Assembly (NCBI GenBank): GCA_017938695.1
Contig: JAGBBA010000075.1
Coordinates: forward strand, 1-64,000
DNA: 64,000 nucleotides
From: Clostridia bacterium
GTDB lineage: Bacteria; Bacillota; Clostridia; Christensenellales; Aristaeellaceae
Direction of reading: 5' to 3'
Shown here: piece by piece, positions 13,792-21,962 of the stretch
Numbering within the stretch: the stretch's first letter is position 1
Layout of the letters: every line of letters begins with the position of its first letter
Position numbers and translations under genes: made by a program
The notes under the pieces: generated by a model
The model's input: the letters and a program-made list of their open reading frames with translations, nothing else
Told to the model about the DNA's origin: nothing
Database searches by the model: none

Positions 13792-15087
13792 ATGGCACCG
13801 GAAATCATGGACATCATTCAGCGCAGTTTGGATACCATCGAAGCCCATCTGCGCGCCGATATCACCCCAGGTGATCTGGCTGCTGCGGCCGGCTTCTCCC
13901 TTTCCCATTTTTATCATGTGTTCGAGGCCGTTATGGGCATCAGCGTCGGGCGGTACATCAGCTACCGGCGGCTGCTGCATGCGGCCTGGGACATCCATCA
14001 TGGCAAGGACGCTACCGCTGCCGCGCTGGAGTATGGCTTTGATACCCACGCAGGGTTTTACAAGGCATTCCGCAAGGAGTTCGGCTGTGGCCCAACGCAG
14101 TATCTGCGCACGCACCCGGCGGCGCGCCCTGCCAGGATCAACCTGAAGGAGGAACCCCGCATGACCGACATGAAAACCATTGCCAGCGCGCTGGCTGCCT
14201 GGAATATGGCGGATCAGCCCGTCGCTCACATTTACTACGCCAATACCGGCTACCGCAGCGACCATACCTTTGCCGTGGGCAACGGCCATTACATCAAGGT
14301 GTCGGATAAACCCGGCGAGCTTGCACGTCAGGCTTCGCTGCACCGTGCGCTATTGGCGCAGAACCTGACCGCGCCCATCGTTTCCGCACCTGATGGCAGC
14401 GATGTGCTGCACCTGAACGGCCTTGATTTCCTTTTGATGCAACGGCTTCAGGGACAGCCTGTCCAGGCCATGGCCCTGCTTGACTCCCCCAGTGACGCCC
14501 GCGCTATCGGCGAAGGTCTGGCCCGGCTGCACCGCGCCCTGCGCCAATGCGATCCCCTGCTGTGCTATGCCGAAGACTACCTGTGCACCATGCGCGACTG
14601 GGCCATCTCTGCCGCCAGGCCGCACCTGGATACACCGGCCACCTGGCTGGATGCCTTCCAGCAGCGCATCGGGCACACCTTCCCTGCGCTGCCTACGCAG
14701 ATCATCCACCGCGACCCCAACCCGGATAATATCCTGCTGCAAAACGGTCAAGTGGCTGGCTTCCTTGATTTCGACCTGACCCGCATTCTGCCGCGGATCT
14801 TCGACCTGTGCTATGCCGCCACGGGCATCCTGTGCGACACCTTCCCCCGGGCCACGGATGAGCAGAAGCTTCGTTTCTTTGACGTAGCCAATGCCATCTG
14901 GCAGGGCTATGATGCTTTGGAGCCGCTGTCCGCCATGGAAAAAGAGGCTCTGCCGGACATGGTGCTGGCCATTCAATTGACCTGTGTGGCTGCCTTTGCC
15001 GGGTCGGACAAGCTGGCGCAGCAGTTCGAGGTGAATCAGCAGATGTTGAACTTCATTCTGCAAAACACGGAGCGGTTCAGTGCATAA
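13792..15087 (+). CDS. AraC-type DNA-binding domain fused to an APH/choline-kinase-like domain
   Basis: 431 residues start at ATG 13792 after GGAAAGGAGG. Residues 1-108 are a two-helix-turn-helix AraC domain (LAAAAGFSLSHFYHVFEAVMG; ALEYGFDTHAGFYKAFRKEFG). Residues 125-430 are an aminoglycoside/choline phosphotransferase fold with the Brenner loop HRDPNPDNIL and the metal-binding LDFDL. The linker around LKEEPRMTDM could hold an internal start, since AAGGAGGAACCCCGC precedes ATG 14161. The fusion suggests a regulator with a small-molecule kinase or ligand-binding module. The substrate is not deducible. It ends at a shared terminator. Confidence 0.85.
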   Translation: MAPEIMDIIQRSLDTIEAHLRADITPGDLAAAAGFSLSHFYHVFEAVMGISVGRYISYRRLLHAAWDIHHGKDATAAALEYGFDTHAGFYKAFRKEFGCGPTQYLRTHPAARPARINLKEEPRMTDMKTIASALAAWNMADQPVAHIYYANTGYRSDHTFAVGNGHYIKVSDKPGELARQASLHRALLAQNLTAPIVSAPDGSDVLHLNGLDFLLMQRLQGQPVQAMALLDSPSDARAIGEGLARLHRALRQCDPLLCYAEDYLCTMRDWAISAARPHLDTPATWLDAFQQRIGHTFPALPTQIIHRDPNPDNILLQNGQVAGFLDFDLTRILPRIFDLCYAATGILCDTFPRATDEQKLRFFDVANAIWQGYDALEPLSAMEKEALPDMVLAIQLTCVAAFAGSDKLAQQFEVNQQMLNFILQNTERFSA

Positions 15088-15088
15088 G

Positions 15089-15116
15089 AAAAAGACTGGC
15101 AAATGCCAGTCTTTTT
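15089..15116. terminator. Bidirectional terminator
   Basis: A 12-bp stem, AAAAAGACTGGC with GCCAGTCTTTTT around AAAT, lies between convergent genes. Confidence 0.9.
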
Positions 15117-15745
15117 CACTCGAACCAGGGCTGAAATTTCTTGGCGATGGCCGTGATCACCGGGCCCAGGAAGAACCCCCTGATGATGGTCACCGCGCCG
15201 ATGGTGCCGCCCACGGCAAAGCCGATCACCGTGGCAGACACATCCCAGACCACACGCACCTTGGTGAAATTCCACTTCGTCCGCCCTGCAATGATCTGCG
15301 GTATGGCGTCATAGGGCGCAACGCCCAGGTCAACCACCATATAGAACGCCACCGCCACCAGGAACATCAGGATGGTGGGCACAAACACGATCAGCTTCAC
15401 CAGCAGGGTTTCGTGGGCCAAGGGGTGGATCATGTTGATCACCCAGGTGGAGAAGTCCGCTGAGTAGCCCACCAGCACCATGTTGGCCAGGGTGCCCAGG
15501 CCGATGCGCCCCGGCTCCTTCATCAACAGGATCAGCAAGATCAGCACCACATTGAACAGCAGCTGATAATTGCCGAAGCTCCAGCCGATCATCCGGCTCA
15601 CGCCCAGGTTCAGCACCGAGCACGGGTCCGTGCCGAAGCCCAGCTGATCCAGGATCGCCACACCCACGCCCATCATAAAAACACTCAGTATCAGCACCAG
15701 TACACGCCGCACCATATGCGGCTTTTTCAGCAGCTGTTCGATCAT
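15116..15745 (-). CDS. YczE/YyaS-family integral membrane protein
   Basis: 209 residues from ATG 15745, with AAGAAAGGGTG upstream. Five to six hydrophobic segments and the motifs GFGTDPCSVLNLGVS, GLGTLANM and DLGVAPYDAIPQII are those of the YczE/YitT-like membrane family. The function of that family is poorly defined, although YczE affects lipopeptide production in Bacillus. A promoter TTGTCA-17-TATAAT lies upstream on this strand (15799-15804 and 15776-15781). Confidence 0.75.
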   Translation of the reverse strand: MIEQLLKKPHMVRRVLVLILSVFMMGVGVAILDQLGFGTDPCSVLNLGVSRMIGWSFGNYQLLFNVVLILLILLMKEPGRIGLGTLANMVLVGYSADFSTWVINMIHPLAHETLLVKLIVFVPTILMFLVAVAFYMVVDLGVAPYDAIPQIIAGRTKWNFTKVRVVWDVSATVIGFAVGGTIGAVTIIRGFFLGPVITAIAKKFQPWFE

Positions 15746-15775
15746 CTTACACGCACCCTTTCTTAAGCCGGATGT

Positions 15776-15804
15776 ATTATAGCACGGTGCGAAAAAAGTG
15801 ACAA
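15776..15804 (-). promoter_or_regulatory. Promoter of the YczE-like gene
   Basis: Reading the minus strand: TTGTCA at 15804-15799, 17 bases, TATAAT at 15781-15776. Confidence 0.8.
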
Positions 15805-15821
15805 GCAAATTTGTTTTTATA

Positions 15822-15850
15822 TTGTATATTTTCAGAGAATATGGTACAAT
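15822..15850 (+). promoter_or_regulatory. Promoter of the GH94 gene
   Basis: TTGTAT (15822-15827), 17 bases, TACAAT (15845-15850), divergent from the YczE promoter. Confidence 0.65.
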
Positions 15851-15898
15851 GTCCCCCAGAAAGGAACGTTTGGATTTGGTTTATTTGCACACCTTTTC

Positions 15899-15910
15899 TA
15901 AAACGTTTTC
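15899..15910. promoter_or_regulatory. Candidate LacI-family/CcpA operator
   Basis: The palindrome AAAACGTTTT (15900-15909) with its central CG is typical of LacI-family operators and lies in the leader of the GH94 gene. It differs from the TGTAA-N4-TTACA sites of the uronate genes, so another regulator is likely. Confidence 0.4.
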
Positions 15911-15941
15911 GAGAATACACGCATCTAAGGAGGAACCTCTC

Positions 15942-18335
15942 ATGCAGTACGGTTACTTTAACGACGCGGCCCGCGAATATGTCATCACCAACCCTTGCAC
16001 CCCCATGGCCTGGGCCAACTACCTGGGCGACCCTGAATACGGTGCCATCGTGACCCAGAATGCCGGTGGCTACAGCTTCGTCAAGTCCGGCGCGGCTGGC
16101 CGTATCCTGCGTTACTCCTTCAACCAGTTCGACGAACCCGGCCGTTATGTCTACCTGCGCGACGACGAGACCGGCGACTACTGGTCTGCCTCCTGGCGTC
16201 CTGTGGAAAAGCCCCTGGACCAGTTCAAGACCATCACCCGCCACGGCACTGCCTATACCGAGATCGAAAGCGAGTATGCCGGCATTGCCTCCAAGGCCCT
16301 GTATTATGTGCCCCTGGGTGCCACCCACGAGGTTTGGCGCGTTGAGGTGACCAACACCTCCGACAAGCCCCGCAAGATCTCCGTGATGTCCTACTGCGAA
16401 TTCACCACCGAATCCAACTACGAGCAGGATCTGGTGAACCTGCAGTATACCCAGTTCATCACCTCCACCACCTTCCATGGCGATCATATCATCCAGCACA
16501 TCAACCAGTACTGCCATGTGGGCGAAAACGGCGAAAACGGTTCCGAGCGTTTCTTCGGTATCGCTGGCGGTGAAGTGAAGAGCTACACCGGCCGCCGCGA
16601 GCATTTCCTGGGCCGCAACCGCTTCCACAACCCCAAGACCGTGATCGACGGCAACCTGGGCAACACCCTGAACTTCAACGGCAACCCCTGCGGTGCCCTG
16701 CACACCGTGATGGAGCTGGCCCCCGGCGAAACCAAGACCATCGCCTTCCTGCTGGCCCAGAAGGGCCCCTCTGCTGCCCGCGCCCTGCTGGACAGCTACG
16801 CCGATGTGAAGACCAAGGTGGATGCTGAGCTGAAGGAACTGATCGCCTACTGGCACGGCAAGCTGGCCGCCCTGCAGGTGAACACCCCCGACGCCAACTT
16901 CAACACCATGATGAACACCTGGAATGCCTTCCAGTGCTTTATCACCTTCGTGTGGAGCCGTGCTGCTTCCCTCATCTACTGCGGCCAGCGCAACGGCCTG
17001 GGCTACCGCGACACCGTGCAGGACATTCAGGGCATCATCCATTTGGATCCTGAAATGGCCAAGGGCCGTCTGGTCCACATGCTGTCTGCCCAGGTGCACC
17101 ACGGCGGCGGTCTGCCCCTGGTGAAGTTCACCCACAACGCCGGCCACGAAGACTCCCCCGAGGACGAAAGCTATGTCCGCGCCACCCAGCACCCCCACTA
17201 CCGTGCCGACGACGCGCTGTGGCTCTTCCCCACCGTGTATAAGTACATTGCCGAAACCGGCAACACCGCCTTCCTGGACGAAGTCGTGCCCTATGCCACC
17301 CACGGCGAAGGCACCGTGCTGGATCACCTCAAGCGCGCCATCGACTTCTCCATGAACCACCTGGGTGTGCACGGCATGCCTGCCGGCCTCCATGCCGACT
17401 GGAACGACTGCCTGCGCCTGGGTGCCGCTGGCGAATCCTCCTTCGTGGCCATGCAGCTGTACCTGGCCATGAACATCCTGGACGAACTGATGCCCAACAC
17501 CCCCGAAAACGAAGAATACCGCGCCTATCTGCGTGAAAAGGCCGCCGAGCAGAAGCAGCTGATCAACGAGCACTTCTGGGAGGACGACCGCTTCCGCCGC
17601 GGTTACAGCGAGGACGGCCAGATCATCGGCAGCAAGGCCAATCCCGAGGCCTCCATGTGGCTGAATCCCCAGTCCTGGTCCGTGATCTCCAAGCTGGCCA
17701 CCCAGGAGCAGGCCGAAGCCGCCATGCAGTCTGTGTATGAGAAGCTGAACACCCCCTTCGGCGTGGAAGTGATGGCTCCCTGCTACAAGGAGCACGCCTT
17801 CGATGGTGCCAACATGCTGCTGTTCAACGCCACCACCAAGGAAAACGGCGGTATCTTCTGCCAGCCCCAGGGCTGGGTCATCCTGGCTGAGTCCCTGCTG
17901 GGCCACGGCAACCGCGCCTTCCAGTACTTCCAGGAGAGCTGCCCCGCCGCCTACAACGACCGTGCCGACCTGCGCGAGTGCGAGCCCTACGTCCACACCC
18001 AGTTCATTGAGGGCCACGAAACGCCTCAGCCCGGCCGCGCCCATGTGCATTGGCTGACCGGCACCGCCTCCACTGTGATGGTTGGCTGCGTGGAAGGCAT
18101 CCTGGGCCTGCGTCCCACCCCCGAAGGCCTGGTCATCTCCCCCTCCATCCCCGCTGAATGGGACGGCTTCACCATGGAAAAGACCTTCCGCGGCAAGAAG
18201 CTGCACATCACCGTGGATAACTCCGCCCACCACGAAGGCGGCGTGCAGAAGACCCTGGTCAACGGCGTGGAAGTCACCGGCGTCCTCACCGACGACGTGC
18301 TGACCGACGGCGCACAGATCACCGTTGTGATGTAA
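15942..18335 (+). CDS. GH94 glycoside phosphorylase (cellobiose phosphorylase-like)
   Basis: 797 residues from ATG 15942 after AAGGAGGAACC. The N-terminal beta-sandwich starts MQYGYFNDAAREYVITNPCTP, as in GH94 cellobiose and chitobiose phosphorylases. An (alpha/alpha)6 barrel follows with GLHADWNDCLRLG, whose Asp is the general acid, and the full length is near the 800-810 typical of cellobiose phosphorylase. It would cleave a cytoplasmic disaccharide with phosphate to give a sugar 1-phosphate, saving ATP. The exact sugar is uncertain. It is monocistronic, with its own promoter and terminator. Confidence 0.88.
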   Translation: MQYGYFNDAAREYVITNPCTPMAWANYLGDPEYGAIVTQNAGGYSFVKSGAAGRILRYSFNQFDEPGRYVYLRDDETGDYWSASWRPVEKPLDQFKTITRHGTAYTEIESEYAGIASKALYYVPLGATHEVWRVEVTNTSDKPRKISVMSYCEFTTESNYEQDLVNLQYTQFITSTTFHGDHIIQHINQYCHVGENGENGSERFFGIAGGEVKSYTGRREHFLGRNRFHNPKTVIDGNLGNTLNFNGNPCGALHTVMELAPGETKTIAFLLAQKGPSAARALLDSYADVKTKVDAELKELIAYWHGKLAALQVNTPDANFNTMMNTWNAFQCFITFVWSRAASLIYCGQRNGLGYRDTVQDIQGIIHLDPEMAKGRLVHMLSAQVHHGGGLPLVKFTHNAGHEDSPEDESYVRATQHPHYRADDALWLFPTVYKYIAETGNTAFLDEVVPYATHGEGTVLDHLKRAIDFSMNHLGVHGMPAGLHADWNDCLRLGAAGESSFVAMQLYLAMNILDELMPNTPENEEYRAYLREKAAEQKQLINEHFWEDDRFRRGYSEDGQIIGSKANPEASMWLNPQSWSVISKLATQEQAEAAMQSVYEKLNTPFGVEVMAPCYKEHAFDGANMLLFNATTKENGGIFCQPQGWVILAESLLGHGNRAFQYFQESCPAAYNDRADLRECEPYVHTQFIEGHETPQPGRAHVHWLTGTASTVMVGCVEGILGLRPTPEGLVISPSIPAEWDGFTMEKTFRGKKLHITVDNSAHHEGGVQKTLVNGVEVTGVLTDDVLTDGAQITVVM

Positions 18336-18347
18336 TCAAAATCAAGC

Positions 18348-18377
18348 CGGGTCGGAGTTTCTCCGGCCCGTTTTTTT
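18348..18377 (+). terminator. Terminator of the GH94 gene
   Basis: CGGGTCGGAG and CTCCGGCCCG pair around TTT, followed by seven T. Confidence 0.9.
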
Positions 18378-18429
18378 CTTTACATTCAATCATGTTTGAG
18401 TTACACTTTGTATTAGGAGGTGATTCACA

Positions 18430-18906
18430 ATGAAAAATGCAGCAAAGTTATCCATTTTTGCCATTATGTTGTGCGCGTTTTTTTGTGTTTCACATGCCTC
18501 CGCCGATATCCCATGTATTTGTCATAAAGAGAAATGTACCTGTTTCATTCAAATTGGAGATGAGGGTATTGCAGTCAAGGAAATCGGCAAAGTGCTCTTT
18601 GAACAGGGATATCTATATCATCCCTTTACAGTTTTCAACGAATCCTTTGAACAAGCCGTAAAGCACTTTCAAGAAAAACAAAACTTACCTGTCACCGGTA
18701 TGCTTGATGACAAAACGCTTACGCTCCTCCTTTGGGGTGAGCCTACTACACCTCTGGACAGCATAAATTTCGTATGGGTACCAACGGATGGTGGAAAGCG
18801 AGCGCATATCAAACCAACGTGCTGTCAAATGCTTGATCCTCGCCTTATTTCTGCAAAAAATGCCGAAGCATTAGGTATTAAGCCCTGTGGAATATGCAAT
18901 AAATAG
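18430..18906 (+). CDS. Small secreted protein with peptidoglycan-binding domain
   Basis: 158 residues from ATG 18430, preceded by AGGAGGTGAT, a near-complete complement of the 16S rRNA tail. Residues 1-25 are a signal peptide (IFAIMLCAFFCVSHASA). Residues 45-105 are a PG_binding_1 repeat (VKEIGKVLFEQGYL...FQEKQNLPVTGMLDDKTL). The C terminus has H-KPTCCQM and an ALGIKPCGIC ending like the Cys-rich tail found in secreted nuclease and Ada-type metal sites. Eight further cysteines lie in the mature part. It is AT-richer than its neighbours, and it stops at TAG, showing that TAG is a genuine host terminator. Confidence 0.75.
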   Translation: MKNAAKLSIFAIMLCAFFCVSHASADIPCICHKEKCTCFIQIGDEGIAVKEIGKVLFEQGYLYHPFTVFNESFEQAVKHFQEKQNLPVTGMLDDKTLTLLLWGEPTTPLDSINFVWVPTDGGKRAHIKPTCCQMLDPRLISAKNAEALGIKPCGICNK

Positions 18907-18946
18907 CGAATCCCCGGAAAGCACTTGCTCTCCGGGGTTCGTTTTT
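18907..18946. terminator. Bidirectional terminator
   Basis: CGAATCCCCGGA pairs with TCCGGGGTTCG across a 12-base loop, followed by TTTTTG; it lies between convergent genes. Confidence 0.85.
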
Positions 18947-18953
18947 GTTTTCA

Positions 18954-20345
18954 TCAGAATGCCTTCGCACCCTTCAGGAATGCGCAGTAGCACTTGTAGC
19001 CCTCGTACAGGTCAGCCTTGCTGATCATCTCCCAGGGGGCATGCATGCTCAGCACGGCGATACCGCAGTCGATGCAGTTCATGCCGTAGTTGGCGCAGAT
19101 GTAGGCGATGGTGCCGCCGCCGCCCACGTCCACCTTGCCCAGCTCGGCGGTCTGCCAATCCACATTGGCGTCGTCCATGATGGCACGCACCTGAGCGATG
19201 AACTCGGCATTGGCATCGTTGGAGCCGCCCTTGCCGCCGCGGCCAGTGAACTTGTTGAAGCACACGCCCCGGCCCAGGATGGCCGCGTTCTTCTTTTCGA
19301 ACACACCGGCAAAGTTGGGATCATAGCCCGCGCTCACGTCGCTGGAGAGCATGCGGCTGTTCTGCAGGGTACGGGTTACGCCCAGGGCGCAGTAGCCGTG
19401 CACGCAGTTGTACAGCTCAGCCACGGTATTCTCGAAATACTTGGCACCCATGCCGGTGGCACCCACGGAACCGATCTCTTCCTTGTCGGTCAGCACGGCG
19501 CACAGGGTATACTCAGGCGTGCCCTCATAGTCCAGCACAGCCGCCATGGAGGGATAAGAGCACACGCGGTCGTCGTGGCCGTAGCCAGCAATCAGCGCAC
19601 GGTCGAAGCCCACGTCGCGGCTCTTGCCGGCAGGCACGATCTCCAGCTCGGCAGAGAGGAAGTCTTCCTCTTCGATGTCGTACTTGTCCTTCAGCAGCTT
19701 GAGAACATTGGCCTTCACGGTTTCCTTCTCCTCGCCCTTCAGGGGCTGGCTGCCAACGATCAGGTTCAGGGCCTCACCCTCGATCACCTTGGAGGCGGGG
19801 GTGGTCATCTGGTCAGCGGCCAGATGGATCAGCAGGTCGGAAATGTAGAACACGGGATCGCTCTCGTCCTCGCCGATGGCGATGGTCACCGTGCTGCCGT
19901 CCTTCTTGCACACCACGCCGTGCAGGGCCAGGGGGATCGCCACCCACTGGTACTTCTTGATGCCGCCGTAGTAGTGGGTGTCCAGGTAAGCCAGGCCTTC
20001 CTCTTCGTAGAGGGGGTTCTGCTTCACGTCGATACGGGGAGAGTCGATGTGGGCACCCAGGATGTTCATGCCCTCCTGCATGGGCTTGGAGCCCACGATG
20101 AACAGCATGATGTCCTTGCCCATCCAGTTGCGGTACACGCGGTCGCCAGCCTGCAGCTTGCCGCCCTCGCGGATCACCTTGTCCAGGTCGATGAAGCCCT
20201 CGGCCTCGGCCAGCTTCACAGCCTCGGTAACGCACTCGCGCTCGGTTTTGCCGGCATCCAGATAAGCCTTGTACTTGGCCGCAAAGGCCTCGACCTTGGC
20301 CAGCTCGGCCTCGTCGTACTGCTCCCAGGCATTCTTCTTGTACAT
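18954..20345 (-). CDS. M18 family aspartyl aminopeptidase-like metallopeptidase
   Basis: 463 residues from ATG 20345, with GAAAGGAAG upstream. The in-frame ATG at 20369 would translate the ribosome site and is rejected. Family motifs: NILGAHIDSPRIDVK (first metal ligand, about residue 100), LTDKEEIGSVGATG (residues 285-298) and SMHAPWEMISKADLY near the end with the last His ligand. It removes N-terminal residues, often acidic, from peptides in the cytoplasm. It has its own promoter (TTGCAT-17-TATAAT) and is divergent from nothing in particular. Confidence 0.92.
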   Translation of the reverse strand: MYKKNAWEQYDEAELAKVEAFAAKYKAYLDAGKTERECVTEAVKLAEAEGFIDLDKVIREGGKLQAGDRVYRNWMGKDIMLFIVGSKPMQEGMNILGAHIDSPRIDVKQNPLYEEEGLAYLDTHYYGGIKKYQWVAIPLALHGVVCKKDGSTVTIAIGEDESDPVFYISDLLIHLAADQMTTPASKVIEGEALNLIVGSQPLKGEEKETVKANVLKLLKDKYDIEEEDFLSAELEIVPAGKSRDVGFDRALIAGYGHDDRVCSYPSMAAVLDYEGTPEYTLCAVLTDKEEIGSVGATGMGAKYFENTVAELYNCVHGYCALGVTRTLQNSRMLSSDVSAGYDPNFAGVFEKKNAAILGRGVCFNKFTGRGGKGGSNDANAEFIAQVRAIMDDANVDWQTAELGKVDVGGGGTIAYICANYGMNCIDCGIAVLSMHAPWEMISKADLYEGYKCYCAFLKGAKAF

Positions 20346-20399
20346 AAAACGATCTTCCTTTCTATTCAAATGGGATGGTTACAGCTTTTGACAGAATCC

Positions 20400-20428
20400 A
20401 TTATAGCCCTCTACCACACAAAATGCAA
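20400..20428 (-). promoter_or_regulatory. Promoter of the M18 peptidase gene
   Basis: Minus strand: TTGCAT at 20428-20423, 17 bases, TATAAT at 20405-20400. Confidence 0.75.
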
Positions 20429-20440
20429 GGTGGTACATGA

Positions 20441-20472
20441 TGAGAAAAGCCGGACAGGTTTCACTGTCCGGC
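20441..20472 (-). terminator. Terminator after uxaC
   Basis: GCCGGACAG and CTGTCCGGC pair around a 6-base loop, followed on the minus strand by TTTTCTC. Confidence 0.85.
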
Positions 20473-20489
20473 CCATGGTTCATAGCTTG

Positions 20490-21899
20490 TTACTTCTGCG
20501 CAAAGGCGAAGTACTTCTTGGCGTTCTCGTAGCTCACGCCGGTGACGATCTCGCCCAGGATGTCGTAATCCTGGGGGAAGCGGCCGTCCTCCACCCACTG
20601 GCCCAGCAGGCGGCACAGGATGCGGCGGAAGTACTCGTGACGGGGATAGCTCAGGAAGGAGCGGCTGTCGGTCAGCATGCCCACAAAGCCAGCCAGGTAG
20701 CCCAGCTGCGCCAGGGAGGTCAGCTGATCGGTCATGCCCTCGAAGTGGTCGTTGAACCACCAGGCAGAGCCGTGCTGGATCTTGCTCACAGCCTCGCTGT
20801 TCTGGAAGCAGCCGCACAGGGTGTCGATGGCGGCGTTGTCGTTGGGGTTCAGGCTGTACAGGATGGTCTTGGGCAGGTTGCCTTCCTTCTCCACCGCACC
20901 CAGGAAAGCAGCAGTCTGGGCTGCAGGAGCAAAGTTGTCGATGGTGTCGTAGCCGGTGTCCGGGCCCAGCTTGGCATACATGGTCAGGTTGTTGTCGCGG
21001 CGGCAGCCGTAGTGCAGCTGCATCACCCAGTTCAGCCGCTTGTACTCGCGGGCGAAGAACATCAGGCAGGCAGTCTTGTAAGCAGCCTCTTCCTTGGCGG
21101 AAACGGCTTCGCCAGCCATGCGCTTGGCGAAGATGGCCTCGATCTCTTCCTCGGTGGCGGGCTCGAACATCACATAGTTGATGCCGTGGTCGGACAGGCA
21201 GCAGTGATTAGCGTGGAAGTACTCCATGCGCTTCACCAGGGCGGCCTTCAGGTCAGCGAAGGACTTGATCTCCACCTCCGCCGCATCAGCCAGCTTGGCC
21301 AGGTAATCGGCAAAGTCGGGCTTCTCGATGTTCACGGCCTTGTCAGGACGCCAGGCGGGCCACACATTGGTCTTGAAGGACTTGTCGCCAGCCAGCTTCT
21401 GATGCCATTCCAGGTTGTCGATGGGATCGTCGGTGGTACAGATGGTATCCACATTGCTCATTTCGATCAGGCCGCGAACAGAATAACCGGCGGACTGCAG
21501 CTTGGCATTGGCAATGTTCCACACCTCGTCGGCCGTCTTGGCACTCAGCGCACCATGATAGCCGAAGAAACGCTGCAGCTCCAGGTGGCTCCAGTGATAC
21601 AGGGGGTTGCCGATGCCCTTGCCCACGACCTCTGCCCACTTGCAGAACTTTTCATAGTCGCTGGCATCGCCGGTGATGTACTTCTCGTCCACACCGGCGC
21701 AGCGCATCAGACGCCACTTGTAATGGTCGCCGCCCAGCCACACCTGGGTGATGTTCTCATACTGCAGGTCTTCCCAGATCTGCTTGGGGCTGATGTGGCA
21801 GTGATAGTCGATGATGGGGCACTTGGCCGCATAGTCGTGATAGAGCTTGCGGGCCGTTTCGGTATTCAGCAGAAAATCCTTGTCCATGAAAGCCTGCAT
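20490..21899 (-). CDS. uxaC: Uronate isomerase
   Basis: 469 residues. ATG 21899 is chosen because it sits eight bases after AAAGGAG, while ATG 21905 is only three bases from it. The amidohydrolase-like signature PIIDYHCHISPKQIWEDL lies near residue 28, and DTICTTDDPIDNLEWH and YHANHCCLSDHG are typical of UxaC. It converts D-galacturonate to tagaturonate and D-glucuronate to fructuronate, the first cytoplasmic step. It is 63 bases downstream of the LacI regulator gene and probably cotranscribed with it. Confidence 0.95.
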   Translation of the reverse strand: MQAFMDKDFLLNTETARKLYHDYAAKCPIIDYHCHISPKQIWEDLQYENITQVWLGGDHYKWRLMRCAGVDEKYITGDASDYEKFCKWAEVVGKGIGNPLYHWSHLELQRFFGYHGALSAKTADEVWNIANAKLQSAGYSVRGLIEMSNVDTICTTDDPIDNLEWHQKLAGDKSFKTNVWPAWRPDKAVNIEKPDFADYLAKLADAAEVEIKSFADLKAALVKRMEYFHANHCCLSDHGINYVMFEPATEEEIEAIFAKRMAGEAVSAKEEAAYKTACLMFFAREYKRLNWVMQLHYGCRRDNNLTMYAKLGPDTGYDTIDNFAPAAQTAAFLGAVEKEGNLPKTILYSLNPNDNAAIDTLCGCFQNSEAVSKIQHGSAWWFNDHFEGMTDQLTSLAQLGYLAGFVGMLTDSRSFLSYPRHEYFRRILCRLLGQWVEDGRFPQDYDILGEIVTGVSYENAKKYFAFAQK

Positions 21900-21962
21900 G
21901 TTCATTTCTCCTTTATGCTATGTCGTTACGGTTTATTATGTTCATCCGCACCTGCGGAAAAA

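Noticed and set aside
15899-15910. Assigning the GH94 gene to the uronate LacI regulon
   Set aside because: The palindrome AAAACGTTTT differs from TGTAA-N4-TTACA and sits about 50 bases past the -10 box, unlike the three uronate sites.
15777-18233. An 818-codon minus-strand open frame opposite the GH94 gene
   Set aside because: Same antisense effect of GC-rich third positions; no start context.
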